From assembly GCA_029747015.1 (NCBI GenBank), contig JAKOGI010000001.1, positions 2,911,001-2,975,000 of the forward strand: a stretch of DNA of 64,000 nt. Reading direction: 5' to 3'. Position numbers and translations under genes: made by a program. Below the pieces are notes generated by a model. That model searched no databases. It worked only from the letters and a program-made list of their open reading frames with translations, and was not told where the DNA came from. Below, one piece after another: positions 43,861 through 55,645 of the stretch; position 1 is the stretch's first letter; every line of letters starts with the position of its first letter. The stretch is from Carnegiea gigantea. Lineage: Eukaryota; Streptophyta; Magnoliopsida; Caryophyllales; Cactaceae.

Positions 43861-44215
43861 TGGCTTTGGGTTTGAAGGATGCATGGGACCGGTTGAAACT
43901 TACTGAGGAGGAAGAAGAAGTGGTGGTTTGTGCTGAGGAAGAGTCAGATAAAAGGTTGGAGCAGATCTCCCTTTGCCTATGAGGAGGTTATTGACTGAAA
44001 ACTACTTCAATGTGGGTGCCATGAAAACGGTGATGAAAAACATCTGGAAACCTGCAAAAGCGGTAGTTATGCGAGAAATGGACAATTAAAAATCTCTTCT
44101 CTTTTCAGTTTTTTTCCTTCGCTGATAAGATGTTTGTGTTGAATGAGGGCCCTTTGGCCTTTGATGGCTATCTTCTACTTCTCAAAGAGATAAAGGGGAT
44201 GAAGTAGCCAACAGA
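43861..44215 (+). pseudogene. LINE ORF1 N-terminus (DUF4283-like)
   Basis: An ATG at 43861 opens M-A-L-G-L-K-D-A-W followed by an acidic L-T-E-E-E-E-E stretch, typical of plant LINE ORF1 starts. After a frameshift near 43978 comes R-R-L-L-T-E-N-Y-F-N-V, then M-K-N-I-W-K-P. Then F-F-S-F-A-D-K-M-F-V-L-N-E-G-P and F-D-G-Y-L-L-L-L-K-E-I follow, the DUF4283 pattern found upstream of a zinc knuckle. There are stops and shifts throughout. ORF1 in this family binds RNA. The reading ends at the deletion junction. Confidence 0.7.
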
Positions 44216-44259
44216 AGTCAAATTAAAAATCTCTTCTCTTTTTAGTTTTTTTCCTTCGC

Positions 44260-45640
44260 TTGGGTTTGGAAATTTATTTCGAAACAAGATTTTTTTCGGT
44301 TAAACAAATGAGTGCCAAGTATGGCTCCCCTGACTTTTTTTATTCTTTTTTAGTAAAAGAAAGCAGACAAACTCTTGGGTTTGGAAATGTATGCTATGCA
44401 CTCGTGACTTCATTCAACAAGGCACGAGGTGGCTATTGGGTGATGGCCATATGATAGGATTATGGACACAGGCTTGGTGTCCCTTTTCTTGTCTGTTTGA
44501 TTTACTCTACGTTGATTACAACCCCGGGACAAATCCTGATCTAAAAGTAAGTGAATTTTGTATATATAACTAGATAAGACTTGGGATGAGTTTAAATTAT
44601 TGCAAAATATGCCTTCTTAGTATTTACATCATATACTCGTCGTACCCGTTCTGCTAATAGAGGTGCCTGACACATTGTTGGAGGTTAATGAGAAGTAAGA
44701 TTTCTCTGTTAACAGCCACTTCGAAAGCGCACGATAATATCCTATATAATGCCTAAGATTGAGATCTTCTTATGGCAACTATGCGATAATGCCATTCTCC
44801 CTAGGGGAAACTTACTACATCGAGGATTACAGATTGATCCGGTTTGCCCAGTTTTGCCTCTCTTATATTGAGTCATAGCATCTCTTTACCCTTTGCCCTT
44901 TTGTTACCCAAGTATGGGAATTGGCTATCAAACATGGTTGGTTTTGCCGATCACTTTTTCAGAATCCGCAACACTCAATTCGAGATGCGTTGTACAAATT
45001 ACATCTCCAACTTGAAAATAATATTCATCGAATTGTTGTACTTCTTTGGAGTATCTGGAAAAGCTGCAATGCTATAGTTTTTCAAAATGAGCTCCCTAAA
45101 CCCTTGGGATCACTCATCAGGACCAAATGTAATTGGGCAAAATGGAAACAACGTAATCAAACATCACAATTTAATCCACAAGCTCGGCCGACATACTTTT
45201 CTCTTATCGTCATGACCACCCATACAATCAGGTGGATTAGCCCGCTAGGAGGCTTCATCAAAATTAATTTTGACAGCACTTTATCTTCATCAATAGCAGC
45301 AGCGGGCTATGTACTACGGGATTGGTTAGGGCATCTCCTCTAAGCAGGAACTAGATTTATACGCAATGTTCCTATTCTATGTCTGAGGCTACTGCTATGT
45401 GAGATGGTGTTAAAGCGGCAGTATATGCAGGTTTCGGGCATATCCATACTGAAGGTGACAACCAGCTCGTTATCCAGGCAATGCAAGGTTCTGTATGTAT
45501 TCTATAACGTATTCAAAGGTTGGTGTAAGATGTCAAGTCTGTGTTGCCATGCCTTTTGCCTATTTCTATCAAATATGTTTTTAGAGAAGGGAATGTCGTA
45601 GTTGATAGGCCAAATTAGGATGTTCGATTTGGTTGATAGC
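44260..45640 (+). pseudogene. LINE ORF2 C-terminus: zf-RVT and RNase H
   Basis: In shifting frames I read W-K-C-M-L-C-T-R-D-F-I, then G-T-R-W-L-L-G-D-G-H and W-T-Q-A-W-C-P (the segment before zf-RVT). Next come P-K-I-E-I-F-L-W-Q-L and L-L-H-R-G-L-Q-I-D-P-V-C-P (zf-RVT), then L-W-S-I-W-K-S-C-N-A-I-V-F-Q. The RNase H part follows with F-I-K-I-N-F-D-S (Asp), S-E-A-T-A-M (Glu) and H-T-E-G-D-N-Q-L-V-I-Q-A (Asp). The layout matches the minus-strand LINE at 55613-64000, so the two are related families. Multiple stops make it inactive. Confidence 0.8.
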
Positions 45641-45911
45641 TACCGTTTTCATACCTCCTTCCCCTGAACTTTCACGTATCATCGTTGATAATTACTTAGG
45701 CAGAATCCTTGAGATGAAGACTGTCTAAAGTGTGCTTGTACTCACCTTTTTAAAAACAATCAATGTAGACTCTTTATTCTAAACAAAAAAATAAATTATT
45801 GATATATATTTTTTTGTTTTATCAGTATTATATACAAACACTTTTCATTTTTAAAATTGATTGATTTTTCTATAATAATCACCAGCCCTAGCAAAGATTT
45901 AGGTTTGGGTC

Positions 45912-46278
45912 TGTTATGATCAAAGGAGTGGAAAAGAAACCAAAGGATGAATGAACAACTTAATTTGTTGATTTACAAAAGTATAATACATCAATATTTA
46001 TACACATAAAGGGATTATATAAAAGGAACACTAAATCAACTTTAATCAAGATCTGTTAAGCAGAGGTGGAGAAGAATGAATTTTGATCATCTACTCATTG
46101 AGGCTGTACAATCGTCTTATATACAGGAGAGAGCAAAACAGAAAAGAATATACTTGCTGAGCTGGGATCTTGATAACTACCTTCTAACAACCCTCTAACA
46201 CTCGTAACTAACTATGATATTATGCACAACTTCTGTACACATATTTACAGGTAATATATACATGATATATACTCAACA
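45912..46278 (-). repeat. 3' LTR of Ty1/copia element
   Basis: On the minus strand it begins TGTTGAGTATATATC right after a purine tract (CCTTGAGGGGGGGC) and probably ends GATCATAACA at 45912. The length of about 367 bp suits a copia LTR. TGTATATAAG near 46115-46125 is a plausible TATA box. The exact outer end is uncertain because no second LTR is available for comparison. Confidence 0.6.
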
Positions 46279-46286
46279 GCCCCCCC

Positions 46287-46931
46287 TCAAGGTGAGGTTG
46301 GTGGAGAAGCCAACAATCCTAACCTTGAACATAGATAGGAATGTTGTGTCTCTCCTAAGGGCTTGGTCATGTCAGCAACCTGTTCCCTAGAGGGGACATG
46401 AGAGGTCTGCAGGAAGCCTTCAAGGACCTTGTCACGAGTGCAATGACGATCAATCCAAATATGTTTGGTTCGCTCATGAAAAATCGGGTTCTGTGCAATG
46501 TGTTGTGCAGCTTCATTATCACAGAACATGGTGAGTGGCAAAAAGTCTTGCAGTAAAAAGAAAAGCCATTCAAGCTCGGAAGTGGTGGCTAACATGCTCC
46601 TATACTCAGCCTCAGTAGAGGATTTAGCAACAGTCTTTTGTTTTTTAGTCTTCCAGGAAACCAAGGATGAGCCAAGGAATATACAGTAGCCCATCAATGA
46701 TCGGGCTGAATCTTTGCAAGGACCCCAATCTGCATCACTATAGGCTTGCAATTGAAAGGTGTTTTTGGTGGAATAAAAAAGGCCTTTGTCTACTGTCCCT
46801 TTCAAATACCGGAGAACATGTAGAGCTACCTGGTAGTGAGGAACGCGAGGTTGTTGCAAAAACTGGCTCAAGTGTTGGACGGAATAGGAGATATCAGGCC
46901 TAGTAAGAGTAAGATACAATAGCCTACCCAC
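46287..46931 (-). pseudogene. Ty1/copia RNase H domain
   Basis: Encodes the RT-RNase H C-terminus. L-T-R-P-D-I-S-Y-S-V is followed by Y-S-D-A-D-W (first catalytic Asp). Then come S-S-T-E-A-E-Y-R-S (Glu), F-C-D-N-E-A-A (Asp) and a final A-D-M-T-K-P-L, as in copia RNase H. A one-base shift near 46928 separates it from the RT frame. It ends with a stop just before the polypurine tract. Confidence 0.9.
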
Positions 46932-47763
46932 CCAACCTTCTGTAGGAAGAAGGGTTAGGTAACAATGCTCCTGAATCCGAGGATAGATAAAGTCCTTTAG
47001 GAAGAGGAAAAGGACTTGGTTTAGCTACTGTAAGATCAACATCCTGTAAAATGTCAAGTATGTATTTGCGTTGATTAAGAAGAGTACCCTGAGAGGATCG
47101 TGCAATCTCTATACCAAGGAAGTAGCGAGCCAGTCCCAAATCCTTGATAGTGAATGCAGAGTGTAAATCCACCTTGATAGCAGAAATAGTGGAGGAATCA
47201 CTGCCTAAAATTAAAAGATCATCCACATAGATAAGTATAAAGGTGCAAAGACCATTCACCATCTTGGTGAACAAGGAATAATCATTCTTGGACTGAACAA
47301 AGCCCTTGCTAACCAAGAATTTGGTCAGCTCTATGTTCCATTATCGTGAAGCTTGCTTTAAACCATATAGGGATCTCTGCAATTTGCATACTTGACATGG
47401 TGATCCTTTGGTATACCCCTCTGGAGGGATCATATAGACTTCCTTATCAACAAACCCATGTAAAAAAGCATTATTGATATCTAACTGATGTAAGGGCCAA
47501 CTCCGAGCAGTAGCTAAAGCAATGAGGACTCTGACAGTAGTGAGCTTAGCCATAGGGGAAAAAGTGTGCTTGTAGTCTTTATCTTTAATCTGCTCAAAGC
47601 CTCTAATGACTAACTGAGCTCTATGCCTGTCCACAGTCCCATCAGGCTTAAACTTGGTTTTATAAACCCATTTTAAGGTCAAGGCTTTCTTTCCAGGAGG
47701 TAAAGCAGTCATCACCCAAGTATGATTAGTTTCAAGAGCTTCAAGCTCTTGATTCATGGCCAT
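46924..47763 (-). pseudogene. Ty1/copia reverse transcriptase (RVT_2)
   Basis: The segment reads M-N-Q-E-L-E-A-L, K-W-V-Y-K-T-K-F, Q-L-D-I-N-N-A-F-L-H-G (motif A with catalytic Asp), Y-G-L-K-Q-A-S-R and Y-V-D-D-L-L-I-L-G (catalytic D-D). It ends in K-D-L-G-x-A-R-Y-F-L-G-I-E-I. A TAA sits after Q-A-S-R, where Q-W is expected. The active-site acids are kept, but the stop and the downstream shift make it a pseudogene. It continues in the same frame as the linker upstream (47788-48228). Confidence 0.92.
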
Positions 47764-48563
47764 TACCCATTCTGGGCAAAGCTTTACTTAAGAATAGCTG
47801 TGTGGTTCAGGGGTTTGTAACACTTCGGTAAGGGAGGCCACATAACTGGGAGAAAGGTGGGCAAGGTTGGCATAGGTGAATAAAGGGTATGGATGAACAA
47901 AGGTGTCTAGGCTGTTGGACTGAGAGGATGGAAGGGAAGTTAGTGGAGCTGTTGTAGGACAAACATAGTCTTGTAGCCAAACTGGAGCAACTCTAGCCCG
48001 GTTAGACCTTCTAAGAGTTGGACTCTGATTATGAGAAAGAGAAGTATCAGGGACAGAAGGAGATGAATTATAAGTTGAAACAGAGGGTGAATGAGGAACA
48101 GAAGAAGCCTGTGGAGAAGAGGAATGGATGTGTTCAGCAAATGAGGGTGATTGAGAAAGGGAGTCAGACACCACATTATCAGAAGCTGAGAAAGGGGTGG
48201 GGTGGACAGTGCACTGGAGTCTGAACAAGAAGAGGGAAGGAAGGAAGAACCATCAGATGTAGCATATGTAGGCAAAGGATGACATGAAGTCTGGACAGGA
48301 GTGCCAATATGGTGTGTATCTCCTTTGAAAGAGAAAACATTTTCATAGAAGATGACATCTCTGCGGTGAAAAACCTTTTTGGTTTGTAAATCATAAAGTT
48401 TGTAACCTTTATAGCCAAAGGTGTAACCAAGAAATGTACATCTTTTATCCCTGGACTCAAATTTATCTGTTGGTTTTAAATTTGCAGCAAAGCTTAAACA
48501 ACCTACTACTCTCAAATCTTCATAAGTTGGTGGTTTGCCATAAAGTCTTTCAAAAGGACTTGT
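47764..48563 (-). pseudogene. Ty1/copia integrase C-terminus and linker
   Basis: 48515-48228 encodes the C-terminal integrase module (V-V-G-C-L-S-F-A, then C-T-F-L-G-Y and G-Y-K-L-Y-D-L). A frameshift near 48225 leads into a Ser/Pro-rich linker (48228-47788) that contains L-R-R-S-N-R-A-R-V-A-P-V-W-L-Q-D-Y, the usual bridge to copia RT. A stop near 47789 separates it from the RT start. Confidence 0.85.
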
Positions 48564-49320
48564 CTAGTTCAGAGTTGCAATGGGAAGTTTATTTATAATG
48601 TGTGTAGCTAATAAAACACATTCTCCTGAAAAATACTTAGGCAGTCCTGCTTGAAGCCTGATTGCCCTAGCAGTGTCAAGGAGATGTCTATGCTTCCTCT
48701 CAACTACACTATTTTGTTGAGGGGTGCCAACAATAGACTTTTGATGCAAAACACCATTTTCAGAGAAAAAACCAAGGTAGAAAGAGGTTAAAAATTCAGT
48801 ACCATTATCACTTCTCACCATACTGATTTTGGTATTAAATTGGGTTTTGGCAATGTTAAAAAAATGCATAATGGCAAGACCAACTTGAGGTTTGTCCTGC
48901 AAGAGTTGTGTCCAAGTAGTTCTGGTAAAATCATCAACTATGGTGAGAAAATAGTGAGCTCCACAGACATTGGCAACCCTGTAAGGCCCCCATACATCCA
49001 AATGAATCAATTGGAAGGGAAAAGTAGTAGTAGTGGTACTTTTATTGAATGGGAATCGATGCATTTTGGCCAACACACAGATATCACAAGTAAGTGTGTC
49101 CGGAAGGGGATGTTTACAGAAGGAAACATGCTGCATTTTGGAGAGTGATGTATGCCCAAGTCTGGCATGTACAAGATCAAAATTTGGATTTTTACAGTCA
49201 ACAGAAGTGGAAGTAAAAACAGCATTAGGAACTGCAGCAGTCAAGCTTGTGTTTTCTTTGCTCTGTCCAATCTTAGAGAGGTCTGTTGTGGTGCTAGAAT
49301 GTCCAGTCTGATCAATAAGT
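48564..49320 (-). pseudogene. Ty1/copia integrase, zinc and core domains
   Basis: A GAG-pre-integrase motif (W/V-H-A-R-L-G-H, then C-D-I-C) is followed by the integrase core. Its catalytic residues are in H-L-D-V-W-G-P-Y (Asp), V-R-S-D-N-G-T-E-F (Asp) and P-Q-Q-N-S-V-V-E-R-K-H (Glu), so the D-D-E triad is complete. A one-base shift at about 49320 breaks continuity with protease. A stop at 48566-48564 lies just before T-S-P-F-E. Confidence 0.9.
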
Positions 49321-50829
49321 TTTGAACTGATAGAGGCCATTGTCCACAGGTGCAACAACCACAGGTTGATTAGTTGAAGGGTCCTGAAAAGTGCAGGTTT
49401 CAGGGGTGAACAAGGCAAACAAATGGAGATCAGTTAACAATTTGTTGACTGACACTAAGCTGAATTTAAAATCTGGGACATATAAAACATTGTACAGAAT
49501 TAACTGGGGACTAAGTTGAACTTGGCCAACATGGGTAACGGTCTTAAGGGATCCATCAGGTAGGGTAATACAAACGTGTTCTTTTAAGGGCTGAATTTTT
49601 GTGAAAAATTTCAGGTTATAGGTCATGTGGTCGGATGCACCAGTGTCAATAATCCAAGAACCATGACAGCTTGTATTCGCAGCACAACATTTGCCTAGAA
49701 GAGAGCTATTTCTAATCATACCTGCAAAATGAGCAAAAGAATGTGTATGGTCAGAGTGACTGTCTGATGCATTCTTCCCTTTCATGTACTTCATCATCTC
49801 CTGAGCCAAGGCTTGGACAAGAGTGGAATCAAACTGCCCCAGGGCTGACTTGTTACTACCAACATCATCCAAGGGGCTTTCTGCCACTGGCTCTGTCTGA
49901 CTAGTTACATTAGCAGCCAGTTTGGTGCTCCTCTTGCTCTTATCTGTGTCCCTTGGACCTTCATACCAATCTGGATATCCGATAATTTTGAAGCATTGAT
50001 CCTGAGTATGTCCTGATCTTTGGCAGTGATCACAGAACCTGTTATTTTTGGATCTCCTCACATCCCTTTTGTTCCTCACATTCGAACCATAGCTACTCCT
50101 AGTAGCCAAGGCCTTTGAGTTAAGTTCTCCATCACCAAGGGATGAACAGGGTTGTCTGTTTGCAATGGCTGCTATTTTCCGAGGACTATTGGAGTGGACA
50201 CCAGTAATATTTCTTTGTGTTTCTACTCTAGCTATCATGCAGTAAGCCTTACTGACATTTAGCAAGGGATCCATTAGTAGAATCTGCCCTCTAATAGACT
50301 CATATGCATCATTCAGCCGCATCAAAAAATGCATCAACCTTTGTCTTTGCTCTAATTCTCTGGTTTTCTTAATAGCAATGCAATCTGATTTGTGAGTACA
50401 ATTACACATTGGCACTTCACTTAAATCATCCAATTCATCCCAAAGTCGTTTCACTTTTGTATAATAGATAGCCACGCTATCATTACCTTGATATAAATCT
50501 GAAATTTCTTTCTGAACTTGGTAAAGTAATGGCCCATTGTTTTGGCCAAATCTTTCGGATAATTCAAGCCACAATTCCTCAGCGGATCCAGTGTAAAGAA
50601 ATGCTTCAGACAACTCAGGAACTATGGAGTTAAGTAACCAACTCACAACCATACTATCACATCGGATCCATTGTTCATACATTAGCGAATTTGATTCAGG
50701 TCTCTTACATGAACCATCTATAAACCCTAGTTTTGTTCTAGTACGCAAGGCAATCTTCATAGATCTGCTCCACTGTTGGAAGTTTAAACCATTCAATTTT
50801 ACAGTAGTGAGATGCATACCAGGAGTCAC
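49312..50829 (-). pseudogene. Ty1/copia gag and protease
   Basis: 505 open codons. The N-terminal copia gag motif reads L-N-G-L-N-F-Q-Q-W-S-R-S-M, followed by a UBN2/gag domain (L-W-x-E-L, then R-F-G-Q-N-N-G). The zinc knuckle C-D-H-C-x5-H-T-x4-C lies at about residues 264-277. The aspartic protease W-I-I-D-T-G-A-S-D-H-M lies at about residues 393-403. The likely original start lies further upstream: sequence before the first in-frame Met still looks coding but in another frame. It is the best preserved part of the element. Confidence 0.88.
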
Positions 50830-50908
50830 TTAGTGCTGGATCAGGAGGTTAATGTTTGCTTTTTGCTTCGTCAACAAATAAGTGAATCACTAAGGAAGAT
50901 CAAGTAAC

Positions 50909-52302
50909 TGTTGAATGGTAAATTTACCCGTTTTACGTGCCTATTTCATCCACTTTTTGCTCGTACAATAACTTAATTTATAGGATTTTACCTTGTTTTA
51001 TTTATATTTTGTAGGAAATAACTCCAAATCAAGCAAACATCGCGAAAAGGGACGAACACGGGACAAAACGAAGAAAATCAGTGAAAACAGGCGAAAAGCA
51101 GCAGAGAAGGACGGTGCACGGCAGACCTGCAGGTCGGCACGGTCGTGCACCGGTGGCCGAAGCCATGTACGGCCAGGCGCACGGCCGTGCGTAGTGGCCG
51201 TGTGTGGTGCACGGCTGGCCGTGCGTCAGGTCTGGGTTCGCGATATAACCCCATTTTCGGGCGTCTATTCAGGTCGTCGAGAGGTCGCACGGGAGCTTGC
51301 TTGGGCGTCTATTTGGTGATTTTTAGGGTAGTTTAGGTTAGATTTTAGTTAATAAGGGAGTTTAGTTTAGGATTGAAGATTGTAACATTGGATTCAACCT
51401 TTGGATTTCAAGTTCCTTCATCAATTCAAGACTAAATTTTCTCCCCCTTCTCTATTTATTTCATTATTGTTCTTGTTTATGTTTTGTTGTTTTAATTCTT
51501 GTATTTGCTTTGTTTAGTTTATATGTTTAGTTTTTGTTGTTAATTTATGTTATTTACTTGTTTAGATTCGTTTTATTTCATTTCCTTCGCTTTGTTCTTC
51601 ATGTTCTTGTTCTTGTTTGTTAGTTTAGGTTTTGTTGTGTTTTTGATGTTTTGTTGGTAGATTGTGTTGGCTTGGGTTGTGATTAGCCTCTTGATGGCTA
51701 ACTAATCTTGTATTTGGCCTAACCATACCCAATCTATGCTTAGAACTTAGAGTTTTCCTTCACGCCCGCCAAGTGTTCGATGAAATGCCTGAGAGGGTTT
51801 TCATCCATATTTTTGGGCGATTGACTTATGCTGAGAGGTGAGGTCAATTTGCTAGTGTGGGAGAGGGAATGGCGAATTCGGGATATGAGAATAGTATCCG
51901 AATCAAGTTAGGTCCGGGGTTGCTAGTTTTGTAGTCTAGTTGGGCTAACCCCATGAAAATAGGCAGTCAGGCTAACTAGACTAGCTCATGACCCTTGAGA
52001 GAGGGCTTGGGTGGTCGTTGATGGTGCAACCGACCATCTCTTGCTCATAGCGTGGTTTGGCTAGGTTAGGACTCGTCTCGGTTAGTTGGTTCATCCATTG
52101 ATAAAATCACAGCTCCAAGTCCCCTTTTCTGTGTTTGCAGTGTAGTTTAGTTTTCTCTTCTCACCCTTCGATCCTGCCTAGCTCGAGACGCTTTAGCTAG
52201 CCCTGGTAGTTGGAAACACAATTCCCTGCGGACGACACCCCAAATACTCAACGATACACCTTACACTTGGGGTTTACAAATATTAAAACTTTTTCTGCAA
52301 CA
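50909..52302 (+). mobile_element. Solo LTR (1394 bp), probably Ty3/gypsy
   Basis: Starts TGTTGAATGG and ends TTTTCTGCAACA, with a perfect 5-bp target duplication GTAAC at 50904-50908 and 52303-52307. Its right end (CCTGCGGACGACACCCCAAA, ATACTCAACGATACACC) resembles the end of the Athila-like LTR here (GAGGGCGACACCC, ACAACGATAAACC), which suggests a gypsy relative. There is no internal region or primer site after it. It lies in the upstream part of the copia element, so it inserted later. It has an unusually GC-rich patch (51100-51300). Confidence 0.85.
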
Positions 52303-52307
52303 GTAAC

Positions 52308-55300
52308 CCCTAGTGGAACATCTATAAATGGGATCCCCTCCCCCAGTCAGCATTATAATAAGCTTGTAGTTTAAGAGAATAATCCATAGAGAAATGTAGA
52401 CCATGAAACGAGGTGCCTTTGATGTAATGATGCGAATGGATCCATCAAGCTTCCAAAATCAACAATACTAATGGATCACAACACCAAATGGATGCTCGCC
52501 TTTGGAGTCAATCTCTAACAATCAAAGGGATTGTGCGATTAAAGCCAAAAAATGAGAACCCTTAAAAGGATAAATACTTTTCACCCAATCTCTCCCTTAA
52601 AGGCTTAAGCCACCAAAGAGAAATCTTGAAGGAAATACTCTATATCACCCGTATAAGATAGAGATATGAAGATGGGGTTATCTTCCTTTTTATGTCAACC
52701 CGAGTCGGCACATCGAAAATGCTAGGCTGGGTGCATGAGTCAAGTGAAAGAAATGTGAGATAATAAAAAAATGAAGCAGATGACATAATTGATGACAATA
52801 AAGAGATTTTTGGATAGCGAAAATAACTTATAGTCCTTAAATTCATTCATTCATCAAATATGAGTTTGCATTGTGGGGAAGTGGTCTTTAAATAACTAAA
52901 ATAAGGAGTTAAGCACTTAAGCTAATATATTACTGCGGCAAGTGGACCAATAAAACTGTAAAAGTCCAACAAATTGTCCTGCAAAATTAAGTCGAAATTC
53001 CAAGATAATGACAACCCTAATGACTTGTAACTTTTTGAGATTCTCTCCCGCTTTCTAGGAAGCTTCGACAAGGTTTTACACCACCAATTGAAGTGTCGCC
53101 ACTTAAATGGAGCCTGAAATGACCATGAAATTTCATTTTAGCTAATTACATTAGTTAGATTAGTTTAATTGGATTATTCATTAATTCTGCGATTTTGTGA
53201 CGCTTTATTTTGGATAAAAAATTACTCGTAATTACATATGAATTGTGAATTTACTTGGTTGTTTTAATTTTTGCAATTTAAATTCTTTAATATTGCTCAA
53301 TTTGGGTCAACACTTGTCGAATTAGGTCAAACCCTGATTCCTTTTTATTTCCAACTCAATTATTGAGTTAAAAGGAATACAAAAAAGAATTCTTGTTGGG
53401 GGGGTCCATGTCAAGCAACAAGAGAGGAGAAGGAAAAGGAAAAAACTAGAGGGGTGGGGTGTTGTTCTCAGCGTCACGCGCAAAAAGGGGGGGGGGGGGG
53501 GTTGTTTCTTTTAAGCAACACAACAAACACACACACAAATCATAGCATACGCGCACACAATCAGAAAGAGAGGAAGAAGAAAGGGAGAAGGAGAAGAAGA
53601 TGAAGGGAAGAAGAAGGGGAGCTAGGGCTTGGGGAAGAAGAGGATGATTCAACCCACTATTTGGCTAACAAGTTTACTCTTTTCAACCAAAATTTCTCAA
53701 GTGGGTAACTCTTTCTAAACTATATTGATTTGAATTAAATTAATTTTCGGATTTCTGTTGAATGTTAGTGATTATTAGTAACATCTAGGCTTTATTTATT
53801 TGAATTATCAAATTTTTAAGTAAATGGAATACATTATACGAGTAATTAGGGTTTGGATGAAAATTGAAGAATTGATGGATGCAGTAGTGTTTGTATGAGA
53901 ATTTGTGACTGAGTACGTGGATTTATACCTTTTTTGAACAATCATGAAATTAATAAGACCAATGGTTGAGTTTATGTGACTAAAGTTGGGACCACAGTTT
54001 TTGGTGGTTTATGGTGTAAATCACTTGAGAATATTGAATGAGATGCTTTATGGGGTTTAATAAAAAAAAAGAAAGAAAGAAAGATAGATAGATAGTTTAT
54101 GCGCACTAAGTAATCTCTTAAATAGCTTGGATTGGATGTTGAAAATTGAAAAAATATTATGATGATAATAAGCATTGAAAAAGTCTTGGACATAGGTCCT
54201 AGGTTAAGTATCATTATTTACAAAGTTGCTTTATTTGTAATGTGACTAATGACCATGTGGTAACGTAGTGAGAATCGAGGTAGTGAATTATGCTTGGAAA
54301 CTTTAGAAGTTCTCTTCATTACGTTAAGCAGTTGCTAGCTTGGTTAATGTTCTTATGAATTTGTTATTATGACATTTTTATTATATTTAACAAGTTTTAT
54401 CAAGTAATGAATTGGAAAAATTATTATGTACACTCGTGAGCATGTGCTCCCATATCTATTTTATATATATATATTTTTTGGGTATATTTGTCATATATTC
54501 TATATTTTAATATATAATTGCTTATGTGTCATATAGGAGTAAGTACACTCGAGTGTACGATATATGCTTTGAATGAATTGTTACCTAGACGATGACGTGT
54601 CAAGTGTGTCAAATGCAAGAATAAGATGGTGGTAAGCTCAATATGTGTGAATTTATTTTAAAAAGTGTGTTGTGACAAAATGTGTGTATGGTACTTTATG
54701 AATGGTATTCGTGTTGTCAAGGCTATTGTGTTGCTTGAGATGCTTACCAAGCTTTGAAAATCATTACGAGTTCCAAATTAAGTTGATTGGTAACTAAACA
54801 TTTCAAAAAGGAATTTTATTGTGAAAAGTTGTAGTTCATCGGAAAACATTTTGTTGGTGCAGATGATTTGAGGGCTTTGTTTTGGTCAGGTAAAAAAAAA
54901 AAAAAAAATTGTGCAGCCTATACGTTACATGTCGTGGAATTTTAGATGCGTTTTTGGGTTTTCAAAAATTAACCTATGCATTTCAGGTTAATATTATCAT
55001 AACGAGGATAAGATACATTGTGAACTTTAGTGAGTCTCAGGATCCTAAGTGTCTAGCGGGTATGCTCCTCATCCATATTAAGAAGGAACTATTGATCAGC
55101 AACTGTTGAATGTCCTAAGAATGAGTTTTAATTCAATTAAGTAAATTATGGTGACTTTTTAAGGCTTTTAACCCCACATAGTGTTCAAAAAAGGATTTCA
55201 GTGTTATTCAACTGAAACTGAAAATGTGTTTTCACACTATTTGCATTGCTTGTAGGTGAGTAAAATTGCTTTAGAAATGCGTCCTTTTATGAAGTTTCAG

Positions 55301-55612
55301 TACCCAGTAGAACGGAAGTTTCAGCTTCATTATGTTAAAGGTTTATAAAAGAGATTTTTTATCCTATACCAGTAGTATGCCAATAATTATTCACTTAACG
55401 TATGGTTTGCTCACTCCCTCTTTTCCTCCTTTTTCAAGTTTGGAGTAATTGCTTATAGATTACCCAATGCTTTTATGCGCAACCTTTGTACACATCTTAT
55501 ATCTTCCATTAAGGCACATACACCCAATAAGGTTTCTCGAAAAAATTAGGGGTTTAAGGCGGAGAAGAAATATCAAGACAGTTTTTATTGCTTCTAAGAT
55601 TCATCAGATTCA
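52308..55612. other. Intergenic or old repeat DNA, no gene
   Basis: No supported gene. A G-run (53488-53501), a purine-rich tract (53560-53640) and an A17 run (54892-54908) are present. The stretch from TGAAATGACCATG at 53115 to about 54914 has the look of a gypsy LTR, but I could not find matching target duplications, so I do not call it. Confidence 0.4.
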
Positions 55613-55645
55613 TTTTTTTTTTTTCAATGGTAAGTAATGCAACGA

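Larger units (their letters stand above)
43640..45775 (+). mobile_element. Internally deleted LINE retrotransposon
   Basis: Both ends of an L1-type plant LINE are present but the middle is gone. 43861-44215 encodes the start of ORF1; 44260-45640 encodes the C-terminal part of ORF2 (connection, zf-RVT, RNase H). Endonuclease and reverse transcriptase are missing. A 40-bp direct repeat (44084-44123 and 44221-44260, one mismatch) sits near the junction. An A-rich end follows at about 45780-45793. Confidence 0.75.
45912..50908 (-). mobile_element. Ty1/copia retrotransposon, degenerate, 5' LTR not found
   Basis: The domain order on the minus strand is gag, protease, integrase, reverse transcriptase, RNase H, then polypurine tract and 3' LTR. 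Integrase before RT defines Ty1/copia. Upstream of gag I find neither a second LTR nor a TGGTATCAGAGC-type primer site, either in the 79 bp left of the solo LTR or beyond it at 52308. At least three frameshifts and several stops inactivate it. A solo LTR has inserted in its upstream end at 50908. Confidence 0.9.

Noticed and set aside
53115..54914. Possible gypsy LTR starting TGAAATGACC
   Set aside because: No matching 5-bp duplication and no clear CA end. The resemblance is only in style.
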